Source: CANJIV01 sp046330225 (GTDB lineage: Bacteria; Actinomycetota; Thermoleophilia; Solirubrobacterales; Solirubrobacteraceae). From it: a stretch of 64,000 nucleotides of DNA. The translations under genes and the position numbers were made by a program. The notes below the pieces were generated by a model. It ran no database searches. It had not been told where the DNA came from and saw nothing but the letters and a program-made list of their open reading frames with translations. Position 1 is the first letter of the stretch; every line of letters begins with the position of its first letter. The DNA lies in assembly GCA_046330225.1 (NCBI GenBank), contig JAXLTD010000002.1, forward strand, positions 558,001 through 622,000. The letters are read 5' to 3'. Shown piece by piece: positions 51,111 through 62,229 of the stretch.

Positions 51111-51695
51111 ATGAGCCCCATGGTCCCCATGGTTGTCGAGCAGACGTCCCGCGGCGAGCGGGCGTTCGACATCTACAGCCGCCTCCTCAACGATCGCGTC
51201 ATCTTCCTCGGCACGCCCGTCGACGATCAGATCGCGAACCTCATCGTGGCGCAGCTGCTCCACCTCGAGTCCGAGGACCCGGAGAAGGACATCTCGCTGT
51301 ACATCAACTCGCCCGGAGGCAGCGTCTACTCGGGCCTGGCGATCTACGACACGATGCAGTTCATCAAGCCCGACGTGCAGACGATCTGCGTCGGCATCGC
51401 GATGTCGATGGGCGCGCTGCTCCTCGCCGGCGGCGCCGCCGGCAAGCGCATGGCGCTCCCCAACGCCAAGATCCTGATCCACCAGGTGTCCTCCAGCTTC
51501 CAGGGCCAGGCCACCGACATCGAGATCCACGCCCGCGAGATCATCGACGTGCGCCGCCGCCTGGACGAGATCATCGCCAAGCACACCGGCCAGGACATCG
51601 AGAAGGTCAAGAAGGACACCGAACGCGACTACTTCATGTCCTCGGAAGAGGCGAAGGAGTACGGCATCATCGACCGGGTGATCTCGGAGCACTAG
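51111..51695 (+). CDS. clpP: ATP-dependent Clp protease proteolytic subunit
   Basis: 194 residues. The catalytic triad is visible: Ser in [14 protein letters not shown], His in KILIHQVSS, and an Asp in the next segment (DEIIAKHTG region). [18 protein letters not shown] is the oxyanion/hairpin region. The peptidase tetradecamer degrades unfolded substrates fed by ClpX. Many actinobacteria have two clpP genes; only one is here. It is 29 bases before clpX. Confidence 0.96.
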   Translation: MSPMVPMVVEQTSRGERAFDIYSRLLNDRVIFLGTPVDDQIANLIVAQLLHLESEDPEKDISLYINSPGGSVYSGLAIYDTMQFIKPDVQTICVGIAMSMGALLLAGGAAGKRMALPNAKILIHQVSSSFQGQATDIEIHAREIIDVRRRLDEIIAKHTGQDIEKVKKDTERDYFMSSEEAKEYGIIDRVISEH

Positions 51696-51724
51696 GCTCC
51701 GGGTCCCGTTCGCCAGGAGAAGAG

Positions 51725-53002
51725 ATGGCCCGCCCGACCGACTCCAACGAACAGCTTCTCTGCAGCTTCTGCGGCAAGTCGCAGCGGCAGGTCAAGAAGC
51801 TCATCGCCGGGCCCGGGGTCTACATCTGCGACGAGTGCATCGATCTCTGCAACGAGATCATCGACGAGGAGCTCACGGCCCCGCCGAGCTTCGACATCGA
51901 GAACCTCCCGAAGCCGCGGGAGATCTACGACGTGCTCAACGAGTACGTGGTCGGCCAGGAGGCCGCGAAGCGGACGCTCTCGGTGGCCGTCTACAACCAC
52001 TACAAGCGCGTCCAGATGCTCACGTCCGAGGACGAGGACATCGAACTGCAGAAGTCCAACATCCTGCTCCTCGGCCCGACCGGCTGCGGCAAGACGCTGC
52101 TGGCCCAGACGCTCGCGAAGATCCTCAACGTCCCGTTCGCGATCGCCGACGCGACGGCGCTGACCGAGGCCGGCTACGTCGGGGAGGACGTCGAGAACAT
52201 CCTTCTCAAGCTCATCCAGGCCGCCGACTACGACGTGAAGAAGGCCGAGACGGGGATCATCTACATCGACGAGGTCGACAAGATCGCCCGCAAGGCCGAC
52301 AACCCGTCGATCACCCGCGACGTCTCGGGCGAGGGCGTCCAGCAGGCGCTCCTCAAGATCCTCGAAGGGACCTCGGCCTCGGTCCCGCCCCAGGGCGGCC
52401 GCAAGCATCCGCACCAGGAGTTCCTGACGATCGACACGACGAACGTCCTCTTCATCTGCGGCGGGGCGTTCGCCAACCTCGACAAGATCATCGAGCGCCG
52501 GGTCGGCCACAAGGGCGTCGGCTTCGGGTCGGTCATCACGGCCAAGGCAGACAGGGACGCCGGCGAGGCGTTCGAGGCGTGCCTGCCCGAGGACCTCATC
52601 AACTACGGCCTGATCCCCGAGTTCATCGGCCGCCTGCCGGTGATGTCCGCGATACACCAGCTCTCGCGCGACGATCTCGTGACGATCCTCACCGAGCCGC
52701 GCAACGCGCTCGCCAAGCAGTTCCAGCGGTTCTTCGCCTTCGACGGGATCGAGCTGGTCTTCGCCGACGAGGCGCTCGGCGCGATCGCCGACAAGGCGCT
52801 CGAGCGCGAGACCGGCGCCCGCGGGCTGCGCTCGATCATCGAGGAGATCCTCCTCGAGGTGCAGTTCGAGCTGCCGTCGCGCCGCGACGTGAAGAAGTGC
52901 GCGGTGACGCGCGAGACGGTCGAGAAGGGCCTGAAGCCGACGCTGGTCACCGAGGCCGCGCCCGACGAGGGCGACAGCGGCCTGGCCGAGCAGTCGGCGT
53001 AG
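51725..53002 (+). CDS. clpX: ATP-dependent Clp protease ATP-binding subunit ClpX
   Basis: 425 residues. N-terminal zinc-binding C4 (CSFCGKSQ ... CDECIDLC), Walker A GPTGCGKT, Walker [11 protein letters not shown], pore loop GYVGED and [11 protein letters not shown] (ClpP-contacting region) and sensor 2 [14 protein letters not shown] at 51725 follows AGGAGAAG. It unfolds tagged proteins and threads them into ClpP. Confidence 0.97.
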   Translation: MARPTDSNEQLLCSFCGKSQRQVKKLIAGPGVYICDECIDLCNEIIDEELTAPPSFDIENLPKPREIYDVLNEYVVGQEAAKRTLSVAVYNHYKRVQMLTSEDEDIELQKSNILLLGPTGCGKTLLAQTLAKILNVPFAIADATALTEAGYVGEDVENILLKLIQAADYDVKKAETGIIYIDEVDKIARKADNPSITRDVSGEGVQQALLKILEGTSASVPPQGGRKHPHQEFLTIDTTNVLFICGGAFANLDKIIERRVGHKGVGFGSVITAKADRDAGEAFEACLPEDLINYGLIPEFIGRLPVMSAIHQLSRDDLVTILTEPRNALAKQFQRFFAFDGIELVFADEALGAIADKALERETGARGLRSIIEEILLEVQFELPSRRDVKKCAVTRETVEKGLKPTLVTEAAPDEGDSGLAEQSA

Positions 53003-53006
53003 CGGC

Positions 53007-53504
53007 TCAGCGGTGCCGCCGGAGGCGCTTGATCGCCTCCAGCTCGCTGATGTCGGCGAGATCCTTGGGGCGCCCGGCAGCCGCCTTCATTGCGATGAGG
53101 TCGTCGATCGAGGCGACGCGGATGACGAAGGCCCCGAGGTCGAACTCCTGAGCCCGGCCGCGCAGCTCGCGGAACGGCGGGGCGCCGGACGGCCGGGCGA
53201 GCACGTCGAAGCGGCCGAACCGTGTCGCGAGCCTGAGCACGTCGACCGCCCGGAGCGAGCGCTCGTCCGGGACGAAGGGGATGGCGTCCTCGGTCCCGGA
53301 CGGTCGCGCTTCCAATTCGGTCAGCGCTCGTCCCAGCGCCCGCAGGTTGCCGGGGGACGTCCCGAAGCACACGTCGAGGTCCTGGGTGACCCGCGCCGAC
53401 CCGTGGAGCACGGCGGCGATCCCCCCAATCACGACGAAGTCCACGCCGGCGACGGTCAGCACACCAAGGATCGCGCTGGCGTCGACGTCCTCCCAGTCAG
53501 GCAT
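53007..53504 (-). CDS. nucleotidyltransferase-fold toxin-type protein
   Basis: 165 residues. VDFVVIGGIAAVLHGSARVTQDLDV holds the GG...Dx(D) nucleotidyltransferase signature as in AbiEii/MNT-like toxins. Ends in a basic helix (LEAIKRLRRHR). It follows an HTH gene with an 8-base overlap, the usual pair order. Stop is 4 bases from the convergent clpX stop. Target (for example a tRNA or protein) unknown. Confidence 0.75.
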   Translation of the reverse strand: MPDWEDVDASAILGVLTVAGVDFVVIGGIAAVLHGSARVTQDLDVCFGTSPGNLRALGRALTELEARPSGTEDAIPFVPDERSLRAVDVLRLATRFGRFDVLARPSGAPPFRELRGRAQEFDLGAFVIRVASIDDLIAMKAAAGRPKDLADISELEAIKRLRRHR

Positions 53505-53823
53505 GGCGGGGCTGTGCGGCTCGCGCGAGCCCGCGGACGCTGCGCAGCGCCGCGCGATGGCGATCGAGCCGCTCGCGGGGGCTCAGGCGCTGCAGCTCGG
53601 CGAGCTGTGCGGCGTCGTGGCCTCCGGGGAGGTCGCCGGCGCTGAGCTGCAAGTCGCGCCCGGCTGCCGCGAGGAACGCCGCGAGCGTTTCCACTCGCGG
53701 ATTTGCCCCGGGCCGCTCGAGCCGGGCGACGGCCGACTGCGTCGTGCCGGCGCGTGCGGCCAGCTCGGCCTGGGTGAGGCCGGCCTGCAAGCGGGCGCTG
53801 CGGAGGAGCGCGCTGGGAGTCAC
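53497..53823 (-). CDS. XRE-family HTH antitoxin-type protein
   Basis: 108 residues, GTG start. LRSARLQAGLTQAELAARAGTTQSAVARLE is a clear XRE HTH; the C-terminal part (LSPRERLDRHRAALRSVRGLA) may bind the toxin. Overlap with the nucleotidyltransferase gene and an upstream palindrome support a toxin-antitoxin operon. Confidence 0.8.
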   Translation of the reverse strand: MTPSALLRSARLQAGLTQAELAARAGTTQSAVARLERPGANPRVETLAAFLAAAGRDLQLSAGDLPGGHDAAQLAELQRLSPRERLDRHRAALRSVRGLARAAQPRHA

Positions 53824-53833
53824 GGGTGGAGAA

Positions 53834-53851
53834 TATCGCAGATACGCGATA
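53834..53851. promoter_or_regulatory. candidate operator of the HTH/NTase operon
   Basis: TATCGC - 6 bases - GCGATA is a perfect inverted repeat in an AT-rich island just before the HTH gene. TACTAT on the reverse strand beside it fits a -10 box. Probable autoregulation site. The same island lies about 65-80 bases before valS. Confidence 0.6.
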
Positions 53852-53915
53852 GTACGATTACGTGATAAGGCCCGGCCGGCGGCGCCGGGGAGGCGGGCCG
53901 TAGACTCCGCCGCCC

Positions 53916-56465
53916 ATGACCGACCTCGCCGCCACGACGCGCTATGAGCCTGCCGAGGTCGAGCCCCGCATCGTGGAGGCCTGGCTGGAATCCGGCCTGT
54001 TCAGCCCGGAGCCCGGCGGGACGCCGGACGAGAACTACTCGATCGCGATTCCGCCGCCGAACGTCACCGGGGCGCTCCACATGGGCCATGCGCTCAACGG
54101 CTCGATCCAGGACACCCTCATCCGCTTCCACCGGATGCGGGGAAAGCGGACGAAGTGGATCCTCGGCACCGACCACGCCGGCATCGCGACGCAGACCCAG
54201 GTCGAGAAGCGGCTGGCCGCGGAGGGGTCGAGCCGCGAGGAGATCGGCCGGGCGGCGTTCACCGAGCGGGTGTGGCAGTGGCGCGCGGAGTACGGCGGCC
54301 AGATCATCCGCCAGTTCCAGCGGCTGGGCGCCTCCTGCGACTACCGCGACGAGCGCTTCACGCTCGACGAGGCCTACGCCGCCGCGGTCCTGAAGGTCTT
54401 CGTCGACCTGCACCGCAAGGGCTGGATCTACCGCGATCACTACCTGGTCAACTGGGATCCGGGCAGCCGCTCGGCGATCTCGGACCTCGAGGTCGAGCAG
54501 CGCGAGGTGCAGGACACGCTCTACTCGGTCCGCTATGACCTCGAGGGCGGCGGCTCGGTGACGATTGCGACCGTCCGCCCCGAGACGATCCTTGGCGACT
54601 CCGCCGTCGCGGTGAACCCCGACGACGACCGCTACCGCGACCTCGTCGGCCGCACCGTGATCCTTCCGCTCGTCGGGCGGCGGATGCCGCTGATCGCCGA
54701 CGACTACGTCAAGGTCGACTTCGGCACCGGCGCGCTGAAGATCACGCCCGGCCACGATCCCAACGACTTCGAGATCGGCCGCCGGCACGGCCTCGAGGAG
54801 ATCACCGCCATCGGCGAGGACGGGCGGATGACCGACGTGGCGGGGCCGTTCGCCGGCCTCACGGCGGCCGCGGCACGCGAGGCGGTCGTGGCGGCGCTCG
54901 ACGCCGAGGGCCGGATCGTCGCCCGCGAGCCCTACGTCCACGAGGTCCCCTTCTCGCACCGGTCGGGCGAGCGGATCGAGCCGCTCATCTCGCTCCAGTG
55001 GTTCATGCGGATGGACGAGCTGGCCGCCCCGGCGATCGCCGCCGTGAACGACGGCCGGATCACGATCACGCCCGAGCGCTGGTCGCGGGTGTACCTCGAC
55101 TGGCTCGAGAACATCCGCCCGTGGTGCGTCTCGCGCCAGCTCTGGTGGGGGCACCAGCTGCCGGTCTGGTACCGCGGGGCCGAGACCTACGTGGGCGAGA
55201 CGGCGCCCGAGGGCGAGGGCTGGGAGCGCGACCCCGACGTGCTGGACACGTGGTTCTCGTCGGCGCTGTGGCCGTTCGCCACGCTGGGCTGGCCCGCCCA
55301 GACCGAGGCGCTGCGGGCGTTCTACCCGACCGACGTCCTCTCGACCGCTCGCGACATCCTCTTCCTGTGGGTGGCCCGCATGGTGATGATGGGCCTCGAG
55401 TTCACCGGCGAGATCCCGTTCTCGCACGTGTACATCCACTCGGTGATCCAGGCGCCGGACGGCCGGCGGATGAGCAAGTCGCTCGGGACGGGCATCGACC
55501 CGCTGGACGAGATCGAGCGCCACGGCGCCGATGCCGTCCGGTTCGGGCTGCTCGCGATGTCCTCGGCCCAGGACGTGCGCTACTCGGCCGAGAAGGTCCA
55601 GCAGGGCCAGCAGCTGGCCAACAAGCTCTTCAACGCCTCGCGGCTGATCCTCCTCGGGGTGCCCGCGGGCTCCCGCCCGGCACCGCAGCCCGAGACCGTC
55701 GAGGACCGCTGGATGCTCTCGCGCCTGCAGCGGGCCCACGAGCGCATCGATGCGCTCATCGCCGCCTATGACTTCAGCCACGCCGCCCTCGCCCTCTACG
55801 ACTTCGTCTACGGCGACCTCTGCGACTGGTACCTCGAGCTCGTCAAGCCCCGCCTCTACGACGAGTCCGCCGACCGCTCCGCGCTCGGGGCCACGCTGCT
55901 GCACGTCCTGCGCGAGACGCTCGTGCTGGCGCACCCGGTCATCCCGTTCGTGACCGAGGAGCTGTGGGGGGCGCTTCCGGGCGCCGAAGGGCTGCTGGCC
56001 GGGCACCAGGTGCAGCCGGCCGACGCCTCCCTCATCGACGACGAGGCCGAGGCGGACGTGGGCCGCGTGATCGCGGCGGTCACCGCCGTGCGCGGGTGGC
56101 GGGACACCGCCGGCGTGCCCGCGGGCGAGCGGATCCCGGCGCGGATCGAGGCCGGCGGCTACGAGGCCACGGCCGGCCAGGTCGCCCGCCTCGCGCGCCT
56201 GGACCTCGACGGCGCCGGCGGGGCCGAGCCCGTCGCCGCGGTCGCGATCCCCGGCGGCGCGGTCCGGGTCCTGGCGGGCGGATCGTTCGACCCGGCCGCG
56301 GCGGCGAAGCGCCGCGCCAAGCGGATCGCGGAGCTGGAGGCCGAGATCCGGCGGGCCGAGGGCAAGCTCGCCAACGCGGGCTTCGTGGCCAAGGCGCCGC
56401 CGGACGTCGTTGCGGCCGAGCGGGCCAAGCTCGCCGCGCTCCAGGCCGACCTGGAGGCGCAATGA
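53916..56465 (+). CDS. valS: valyl-tRNA synthetase
   Basis: 849 residues. Class I signatures: PPPNVTGALHMGHAL (HIGH-type) and RMSKSLGTGI (KMSKS). The editing domain (DHAGIATQTQVEKRL to about 330), anticodon-binding domain, and C-terminal coiled coil (KRRAKRIAELEAEIRRAEGK) are all present. Attaches valine to tRNA-Val. Last four bases overlap folC (ATGA), so translation is coupled. Confidence 0.97.
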   Translation: MTDLAATTRYEPAEVEPRIVEAWLESGLFSPEPGGTPDENYSIAIPPPNVTGALHMGHALNGSIQDTLIRFHRMRGKRTKWILGTDHAGIATQTQVEKRLAAEGSSREEIGRAAFTERVWQWRAEYGGQIIRQFQRLGASCDYRDERFTLDEAYAAAVLKVFVDLHRKGWIYRDHYLVNWDPGSRSAISDLEVEQREVQDTLYSVRYDLEGGGSVTIATVRPETILGDSAVAVNPDDDRYRDLVGRTVILPLVGRRMPLIADDYVKVDFGTGALKITPGHDPNDFEIGRRHGLEEITAIGEDGRMTDVAGPFAGLTAAAAREAVVAALDAEGRIVAREPYVHEVPFSHRSGERIEPLISLQWFMRMDELAAPAIAAVNDGRITITPERWSRVYLDWLENIRPWCVSRQLWWGHQLPVWYRGAETYVGETAPEGEGWERDPDVLDTWFSSALWPFATLGWPAQTEALRAFYPTDVLSTARDILFLWVARMVMMGLEFTGEIPFSHVYIHSVIQAPDGRRMSKSLGTGIDPLDEIERHGADAVRFGLLAMSSAQDVRYSAEKVQQGQQLANKLFNASRLILLGVPAGSRPAPQPETVEDRWMLSRLQRAHERIDALIAAYDFSHAALALYDFVYGDLCDWYLELVKPRLYDESADRSALGATLLHVLRETLVLAHPVIPFVTEELWGALPGAEGLLAGHQVQPADASLIDDEAEADVGRVIAAVTAVRGWRDTAGVPAGERIPARIEAGGYEATAGQVARLARLDLDGAGGAEPVAAVAIPGGAVRVLAGGSFDPAAAAKRRAKRIAELEAEIRRAEGKLANAGFVAKAPPDVVAAERAKLAALQADLEAQ

Positions 56466-57715
56466 CCGCCGGGTGGACCGCCGGGCAGGCCGAGCGCCAT
56501 CTGCTGTCGCTCGAGCTCTTCGGGATGCGCTTCGGCCTGGACCGGATGCGGCGCCTGATGACCGCGCTCGGCGGCCCGCAGGAGCGCTTCGCCTCGATCC
56601 ACGTGGTGGGGACGAACGGGAAGACCTCGACGGTGCGCATGGCCGCCGCGATCCTGCAGGCGCACGGGCTCCGGACCGGCGCCTACCTCTCGCCGCACCT
56701 GGTGTCGTTCGCCGAGCGGATTCGCATCGACGGGCGCGATCTCGATCCCGGGGCCTTCGGCGCGGCGGTGGAGCGGGCGGCCCATGCCGCCGACAAGGTC
56801 GGCCGCACGCTGGCCGGGGGCGACACGGTCACGCAGTTCGAGGTCCTCACGGCCGCGGCCTTCGCCGAACTCGCGCGCGCCGGCGTGCAGGCCGCCGTGA
56901 TCGAAGCCGGCCTCGGCGGCCGCTACGACGCCACGAACGTGCTGCCGTCGCGCGTGCAGGTGCTCACGAACGTCGGGCTGGAGCACACCCGCTGGCTCGG
57001 GCCCACGGTGCGCGACATCGCCCGCGAGAAGCTCGCGGTCGTGCAGGACGGCGCGACGCTCGTGGTCGGCGCCGGGCTGCATCCGGACGCCGCGGACGAG
57101 GCGGCGGCCGCCGCCGAGCGCCACGGCGCCCGGCTCGTGGTCGCGCCGGGCGCCTGGGACGGCGAGCTTGCGGCGGGCGGCGCCTACCAGCGGGCGAACT
57201 TCGCGCTGGCCCGCGCCGCCGCCGAGGCGTTCCTCGGGGCGCTGGACGAGGAGGCCGTCCGGGCGGCGGCCCGCACCGCGACGGTCCCCGGGCGCTTCGA
57301 GGTGGCCGGGCGCGACCCGCTCACGGTCGTGGACGGCGCACACAACCCGGACGGGATCGCGGCGACGGTCGCCTCGCTGCCGGACCGGCGGCCGCTCGTG
57401 GCGGTCGTCTCGATCCTCGAGGACAAGGACGCGGCGGCGATGCTCGAAGCCGTGCTCGCCCGGTGCGATGTCCTCATCGCCACGTCGAATCCCAACCCTC
57501 GCGCCCTGTCGCCCGCGACGCTAGAGTCGCTCGCGCGCCAGCTCAACGGCGCCGGAGGGAGGATCCGGATCGAGTCCGAGCCGGACCCCTGGGCGGCGGT
57601 GGAGCGGGCGCGGTCGCTGGCCGGCCCCGGCGGGGCCGTCGTGGCGACCGGATCGATCTACCTCGTGGCCGCGCTGCGGCGCGAGCCCGGCGACCAGCAG
57701 GTGTCGATGCTGTGA
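56462..57715 (+). CDS. folC: folylpolyglutamate synthase/dihydrofolate synthase
   Basis: 417 residues. ATP loop [30 protein letters not shown], folate-site [12 protein letters not shown] and [14 protein letters not shown] are the family motifs. Adds glutamates to folates. Coupled downstream of valS as in many bacteria; its own end overlaps the next small gene (GTGA). Confidence 0.95.
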   Translation: MTAGWTAGQAERHLLSLELFGMRFGLDRMRRLMTALGGPQERFASIHVVGTNGKTSTVRMAAAILQAHGLRTGAYLSPHLVSFAERIRIDGRDLDPGAFGAAVERAAHAADKVGRTLAGGDTVTQFEVLTAAAFAELARAGVQAAVIEAGLGGRYDATNVLPSRVQVLTNVGLEHTRWLGPTVRDIAREKLAVVQDGATLVVGAGLHPDAADEAAAAAERHGARLVVAPGAWDGELAAGGAYQRANFALARAAAEAFLGALDEEAVRAAARTATVPGRFEVAGRDPLTVVDGAHNPDGIAATVASLPDRRPLVAVVSILEDKDAAAMLEAVLARCDVLIATSNPNPRALSPATLESLARQLNGAGGRIRIESEPDPWAAVERARSLAGPGGAVVATGSIYLVAALRREPGDQQVSML

Positions 57716-57828
57716 ACGACGACGGACCGAACCTCCTCCCGATGATCGCCCTCGTGGCGGTGGTCGTCGCGCTCGTGATCCTGGTGTTCTTCGGGATCGG
57801 GTACGGCTTCGGACGCCTGTTCCTGTAG
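57712..57828 (+). CDS. 38-residue single-pass membrane peptide
   Basis: GTG at 57712 overlaps the folC stop. [20 protein letters not shown] is a helix of about 20 residues followed by [12 protein letters not shown]. No known family, but the overlap makes translation likely. Confidence 0.5.
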   Translation: MNDDGPNLLPMIALVAVVVALVILVFFGIGYGFGRLFL

Positions 57829-57921
57829 GCCCGGGCGGGGAGGAGAGCGGGGGCCGGCGGCGAAGCTCTCCTGCGCCGCGGGGTGGCCCAGCGCTCCCAC
57901 GGGCTAGGATTCTCGCTCCCC

Positions 57922-58515
57922 ATGACCCCGTTCGCCATCTTCGGCATCGACAACGGCGGGTTGAACCTCGCGGTCAACCTGCTCCTGCTGTTCCTCGTCG
58001 TCCTGTGGTTCTCGCTGATCTACTGGACCTACGCGGACGCGCGCCGCCGCATCGCCGACCCCGTGCTCATCGGCTGTGCGACCGCCGCCTCGCTCTTCCC
58101 CTTCGTCGGCACGCTCGTCTACCTGATCGTGCGGCCGCCGGAGTACCTCGAGGACGTGCGCGAGCGCGAGCTCGAGATGCAGGCCGCCGAGGCGCGGCTG
58201 CACGCCGCGGGCTACTACCTGTGCCCGCACTGCGACAGCCCGATCGAGCGCGACTACCTGATGTGCCCGACGTGCCTGCGCAAGCTCAAGGAGCCCTGCC
58301 TCACCTGCAAGCGGCCGATCGACCCGACGTGGAAGGTCTGCGCCTACTGCGAGGCCGAGGTCGGCGTCCCGCCGCGCAAGCCGGCGCGGCGCCGGCGCAC
58401 GACGAGCGAGCAGGCCGCCGCGGCGCCGGTCGACGGCGAGGCGCCCGCGCCCAAGCGCCGGCGCCAGACGACGGCCGAGCGCGCCGCCGCGCGGCAGTCG
58501 CCGCCCACATCCTGA
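57922..58515 (+). CDS. membrane protein with zinc-ribbon domain
   Basis: 197 residues. Two transmembrane helices (about 14-36 and 46-68), then [20 protein letters not shown] and eight cysteines in four pairs: CPHC, CPTC, CLTC, CAYC, a double zinc ribbon. Basic tail with a repeated motif ([12 protein letters not shown] / [12 protein letters not shown]). Possibly a scaffold at the membrane; family seen across Thermoleophilia, function unknown. Confidence 0.75.
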   Translation: MTPFAIFGIDNGGLNLAVNLLLLFLVVLWFSLIYWTYADARRRIADPVLIGCATAASLFPFVGTLVYLIVRPPEYLEDVRERELEMQAAEARLHAAGYYLCPHCDSPIERDYLMCPTCLRKLKEPCLTCKRPIDPTWKVCAYCEAEVGVPPRKPARRRRTTSEQAAAAPVDGEAPAPKRRRQTTAERAAARQSPPTS

Positions 58516-58535
58516 ATCCCGAAGGAGACCCTCCG

Positions 58536-58940
58536 ATGGACCGCACCCTCATCCTGGTGAAGCCCGACGCGTTCGCCCGCAATCTCACCGGCGAGATCAT
58601 CGCCCGCTTCGAGCGCAAGGGGCTGCGGATCGCCGCCCTGAAGGCGACGACGCTGACGGCCGAGATCGCCGAGCAGCACTACGCCGAGCACGAGGGCAAG
58701 CCGTTCTTCGAGGAGCTCGTGACGTTCATCACGTCCGGGCCGCTCGTGGCGATGGTCCTCGAGGGCCAGGACGCCGTCACCGCGGCGCGGCAGGTGATCG
58801 GGGCGACGAACCCGCTCGAGGCCGCGCCGGGCTCGATTCGCGGCGACTTCGCCATCGAGGTGGGCCAGAACATGGTCCACGGCTCGGACTCCGCCGAATC
58901 CGCCGCCCGCGAGGCGGCGCTCTTCTTCCCGGAGCTGTAG
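58536..58940 (+). CDS. ndk: nucleoside diphosphate kinase
   Basis: 134 residues. [21 protein letters not shown] begins it and the phosphorylated His lies in [10 protein letters not shown]. Balances nucleoside triphosphates. ATG after GAAGGAGA. Same strand as maf, with 10 bases between. Confidence 0.96.
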   Translation: MDRTLILVKPDAFARNLTGEIIARFERKGLRIAALKATTLTAEIAEQHYAEHEGKPFFEELVTFITSGPLVAMVLEGQDAVTAARQVIGATNPLEAAPGSIRGDFAIEVGQNMVHGSDSAESAAREAALFFPEL

Positions 58941-58950
58941 GGCCGCCCCC

Positions 58951-59514
58951 GTGCCGGGCGCGCGGCTCGTGCTGGCGTCGCGCTCGCCGCAGCGCCGGGC
59001 GATCCTGGAGCAGCTCGGCGTCGCCTTCGACGTCGCGCCCGCCGACGTCCCCGAGATCGAGGCCGGCGACCCCGCCGCGGTCGCGCTGGAGAACGCGCTG
59101 CGCAAGGCGGCCGCGACGCCGGGGCGCCTCGTGCTGGCCGCGGACACCGTGGTGGCGCTCGACGGCGAGCTGCTCGGCAAGCCGCGCGGGGAGGAGGAGG
59201 CGCGCGCCTGGCTGCGGCGGCTGGCCGGCCGCACCCACGAGGTGCACGGCGGCCTGGCCCTCCGGCGCGACGGCGCGACGGTGAGCGCCACGGCGATGAC
59301 CCGGGTGACGTTCCGGCCGCTCGCCGCGCACGAGGCCGGCTGGTACGTGGCGACCGGAGAGTGGCGCGGGCGCGCCGGCGGCTACGCGATCCAGGGGCGC
59401 GGGGCGGCCCTGGTGGAGCGAATCGAGGGCGACTATCTCAACGTCGTCGGGCTGCCGCTCGCCGCGCTCATGAGCGTGGCTCCGGAGCTCGTTTTCGGCG
59501 CCTCGAGCCCCTGA
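58951..59514 (+). CDS. maf: Maf-family nucleotide pyrophosphatase
   Basis: 187 residues from GTG at 58951. LVLASRSPQRRAILEQLGV, ENALRKA and LAADTVVALDG are family motifs; GYAIQGRGAALVERIEGDY is the second active-site region. House-cleaning of non-canonical nucleotides, linked to division arrest. Directly upstream of mreB, a known neighbourhood. Confidence 0.93.
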   Translation: MPGARLVLASRSPQRRAILEQLGVAFDVAPADVPEIEAGDPAAVALENALRKAAATPGRLVLAADTVVALDGELLGKPRGEEEARAWLRRLAGRTHEVHGGLALRRDGATVSATAMTRVTFRPLAAHEAGWYVATGEWRGRAGGYAIQGRGAALVERIEGDYLNVVGLPLAALMSVAPELVFGASSP

Positions 59515-59578
59515 ATTTCCAGCGAATTTCGGGCTGCAAGGTGCGTCCCGGCCTGCGGCCAGGGCCCGGGGCGTTCGC

Positions 59579-59584
59579 TACACT
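59579..59584 (+). promoter_or_regulatory. candidate -10 box for the mre operon
   Basis: TACACT fits TANNNT, 79 bases before the mreB ATG in the 148-bp maf-mreB gap. No clear -35 at the right spacing, so low confidence. Confidence 0.3.
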
Positions 59585-59632
59585 GGCCCCTGGACGTGGC
59601 GCAGCGCGCGAGGAACGTGCGGACTGCCGTGA

Positions 59633-60709
<1,077 letters not shown>

Positions 60710-60748
60710 GCGCCGCGGCCACCCCGAGATGTTGAGGTTTTCGTTTCC

Positions 60749-61666
60749 GTGCACAAGCAAACGGTCCGCAGACGGCGGGCAGTCCTCGTGGCGCTCGTCG
60801 TCGGATCCCTGATCCTCCTCACTGCCTACTTCGGCGAAGGCTCCGGCGGCCCCCTGCACGCCGTGCAGCGCGGCGCCCTGACCGTGCTCGCCCCGATCCA
60901 GGAGGGCGCGAGCCGCGCCCTCAAGCCCGTCCGGGACCTCTTCGGGTGGGTCGGCGACACGTTCGAGGCGAAGAAGGAGCGCAACGACCTGCGCAAGGAG
61001 CGCAACGACCTGCGCCGGCAGGTCGCCGCGCTCCAGGGCGCCGACCGGGAGAACCGCCAGCTTCGCGGCCTCGTGAAGCTCGACCGAGCCTCGGAGCTGT
61101 CGTCCTACACGCCGGTGACGGCCCGCGTGATCGGGCGCTCCCCGACCGTGTGGTACGCGACGATCAACATCGACAAGGGCTCGAGCGCGGGCGTGCGCGT
61201 CGACCAGGCCGTGATCAGCGGCGACGGGCTCGTCGGCCGGGTCAGCGCGGTCACGGGCGGGGCCGCCCAGGTGACGCTCCTCACCGACCAATCCAGCGGC
61301 GTCTCGGCCAAGGTGGCGCCGCTCGCCACGGAGGCGGCGCCGATCGACCAGCGGCTCGGAATGACCGGGCTGGTCAAGACCGCCGTCGGGAGCCCGAGCG
61401 ACCTGCTCCTGGACTTCATCCCGCGGGGCACGAAGATCCGCCAGGGCGACCCAGTCGTCACGGCCGGCAGCCGGTCCTCTCGCCTCGAGTCGCTCTTCCC
61501 GCCGGGCATCCCGATCGGCGTGGTCTCGCGAGTGGACGCCTCCGAGCTCGACCTCTACCAGCGGGTTCACCTGCGGCCCTACGCCCAGCTGCGCGAGCTG
61601 GACTTCGTGCAGGTGCTGACCGGCGGGAGCCAGTCGGCGGGCAGCCAGGTGGCCCAGGTCCCATGA
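60749..61666 (+). CDS. mreC: rod-shape-determining protein MreC
   Basis: 305 residues from GTG. One transmembrane helix (about 12-28), coiled coil at about 71-105 (AKKERNDLRKERNDLRRQV), then a beta domain (ARVIGRSPTVWYATINIDKG). Links the wall synthetic complex to MreB. Overlaps mreD (ATGA). Confidence 0.95.
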   Translation: MHKQTVRRRRAVLVALVVGSLILLTAYFGEGSGGPLHAVQRGALTVLAPIQEGASRALKPVRDLFGWVGDTFEAKKERNDLRKERNDLRRQVAALQGADRENRQLRGLVKLDRASELSSYTPVTARVIGRSPTVWYATINIDKGSSAGVRVDQAVISGDGLVGRVSAVTGGAAQVTLLTDQSSGVSAKVAPLATEAAPIDQRLGMTGLVKTAVGSPSDLLLDFIPRGTKIRQGDPVVTAGSRSSRLESLFPPGIPIGVVSRVDASELDLYQRVHLRPYAQLRELDFVQVLTGGSQSAGSQVAQVP

Positions 61667-62229
61667 CGCTGACGCCCGGCAGCGTGGCCCGGCTCGTGGC
61701 CCTCGCGATCTTCACGGCGATCATCCAGACCGCCGCGGTCGCGCAGGTCTCGATCTTCGGCGTCAGCCCCGACGTGACGCCGCTCGTCGTCGCTGCGGTC
61801 GGCCTCCTCGGCGGGTCGATGACGGGCGCCGGATTCGGATTCGTCACCGGCCTGCTCGTGGACACGCTGCTGCTCCAGACCCTGGGCGTCTCCTCGCTGA
61901 TCCTCACGGCGATCGGCTACGGCGCCGGCCGGCTGCTCGAGCTGCGCGACCCGGCCCACGGCCTGGCCCCGGTCGCGGTGGGCGCGGCGGCCGCCGCGGC
62001 GTCGATGCTCGGCTTCGCGCTCGTCTCGTTCCTGCTCGGGATCGACGCTCCGGTGAGCCTGCTGCTCATCCGCGACTTCTTCGTGACGATCCTCATCGGA
62101 GCGGCGCTCGCGCTGCCCGTCTACGCGATCGTGCGGCGGGTGCTGCTGCGCTACCTGCCGTCCGATCCGCGCCGCCGGCGCCGCCGCGCCTACACGACGG
62201 GCGGGCTGAGCCCGCTGAACCGCGCATGA
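61663..62229 (+). CDS. mreD: rod-shape-determining protein MreD
   Basis: 188 residues, five or six transmembrane helices. VSPDVTPLVVAAVGLLGG and GAGFGFVTGLLVDTLLLQTLG are typical. Small membrane component of the elongasome. Overlaps mreC and mrdA starts, so the operon is tightly coupled. Confidence 0.92.
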   Translation: MTLTPGSVARLVALAIFTAIIQTAAVAQVSIFGVSPDVTPLVVAAVGLLGGSMTGAGFGFVTGLLVDTLLLQTLGVSSLILTAIGYGAGRLLELRDPAHGLAPVAVGAAAAAASMLGFALVSFLLGIDAPVSLLLIRDFFVTILIGAALALPVYAIVRRVLLRYLPSDPRRRRRRAYTTGGLSPLNRA

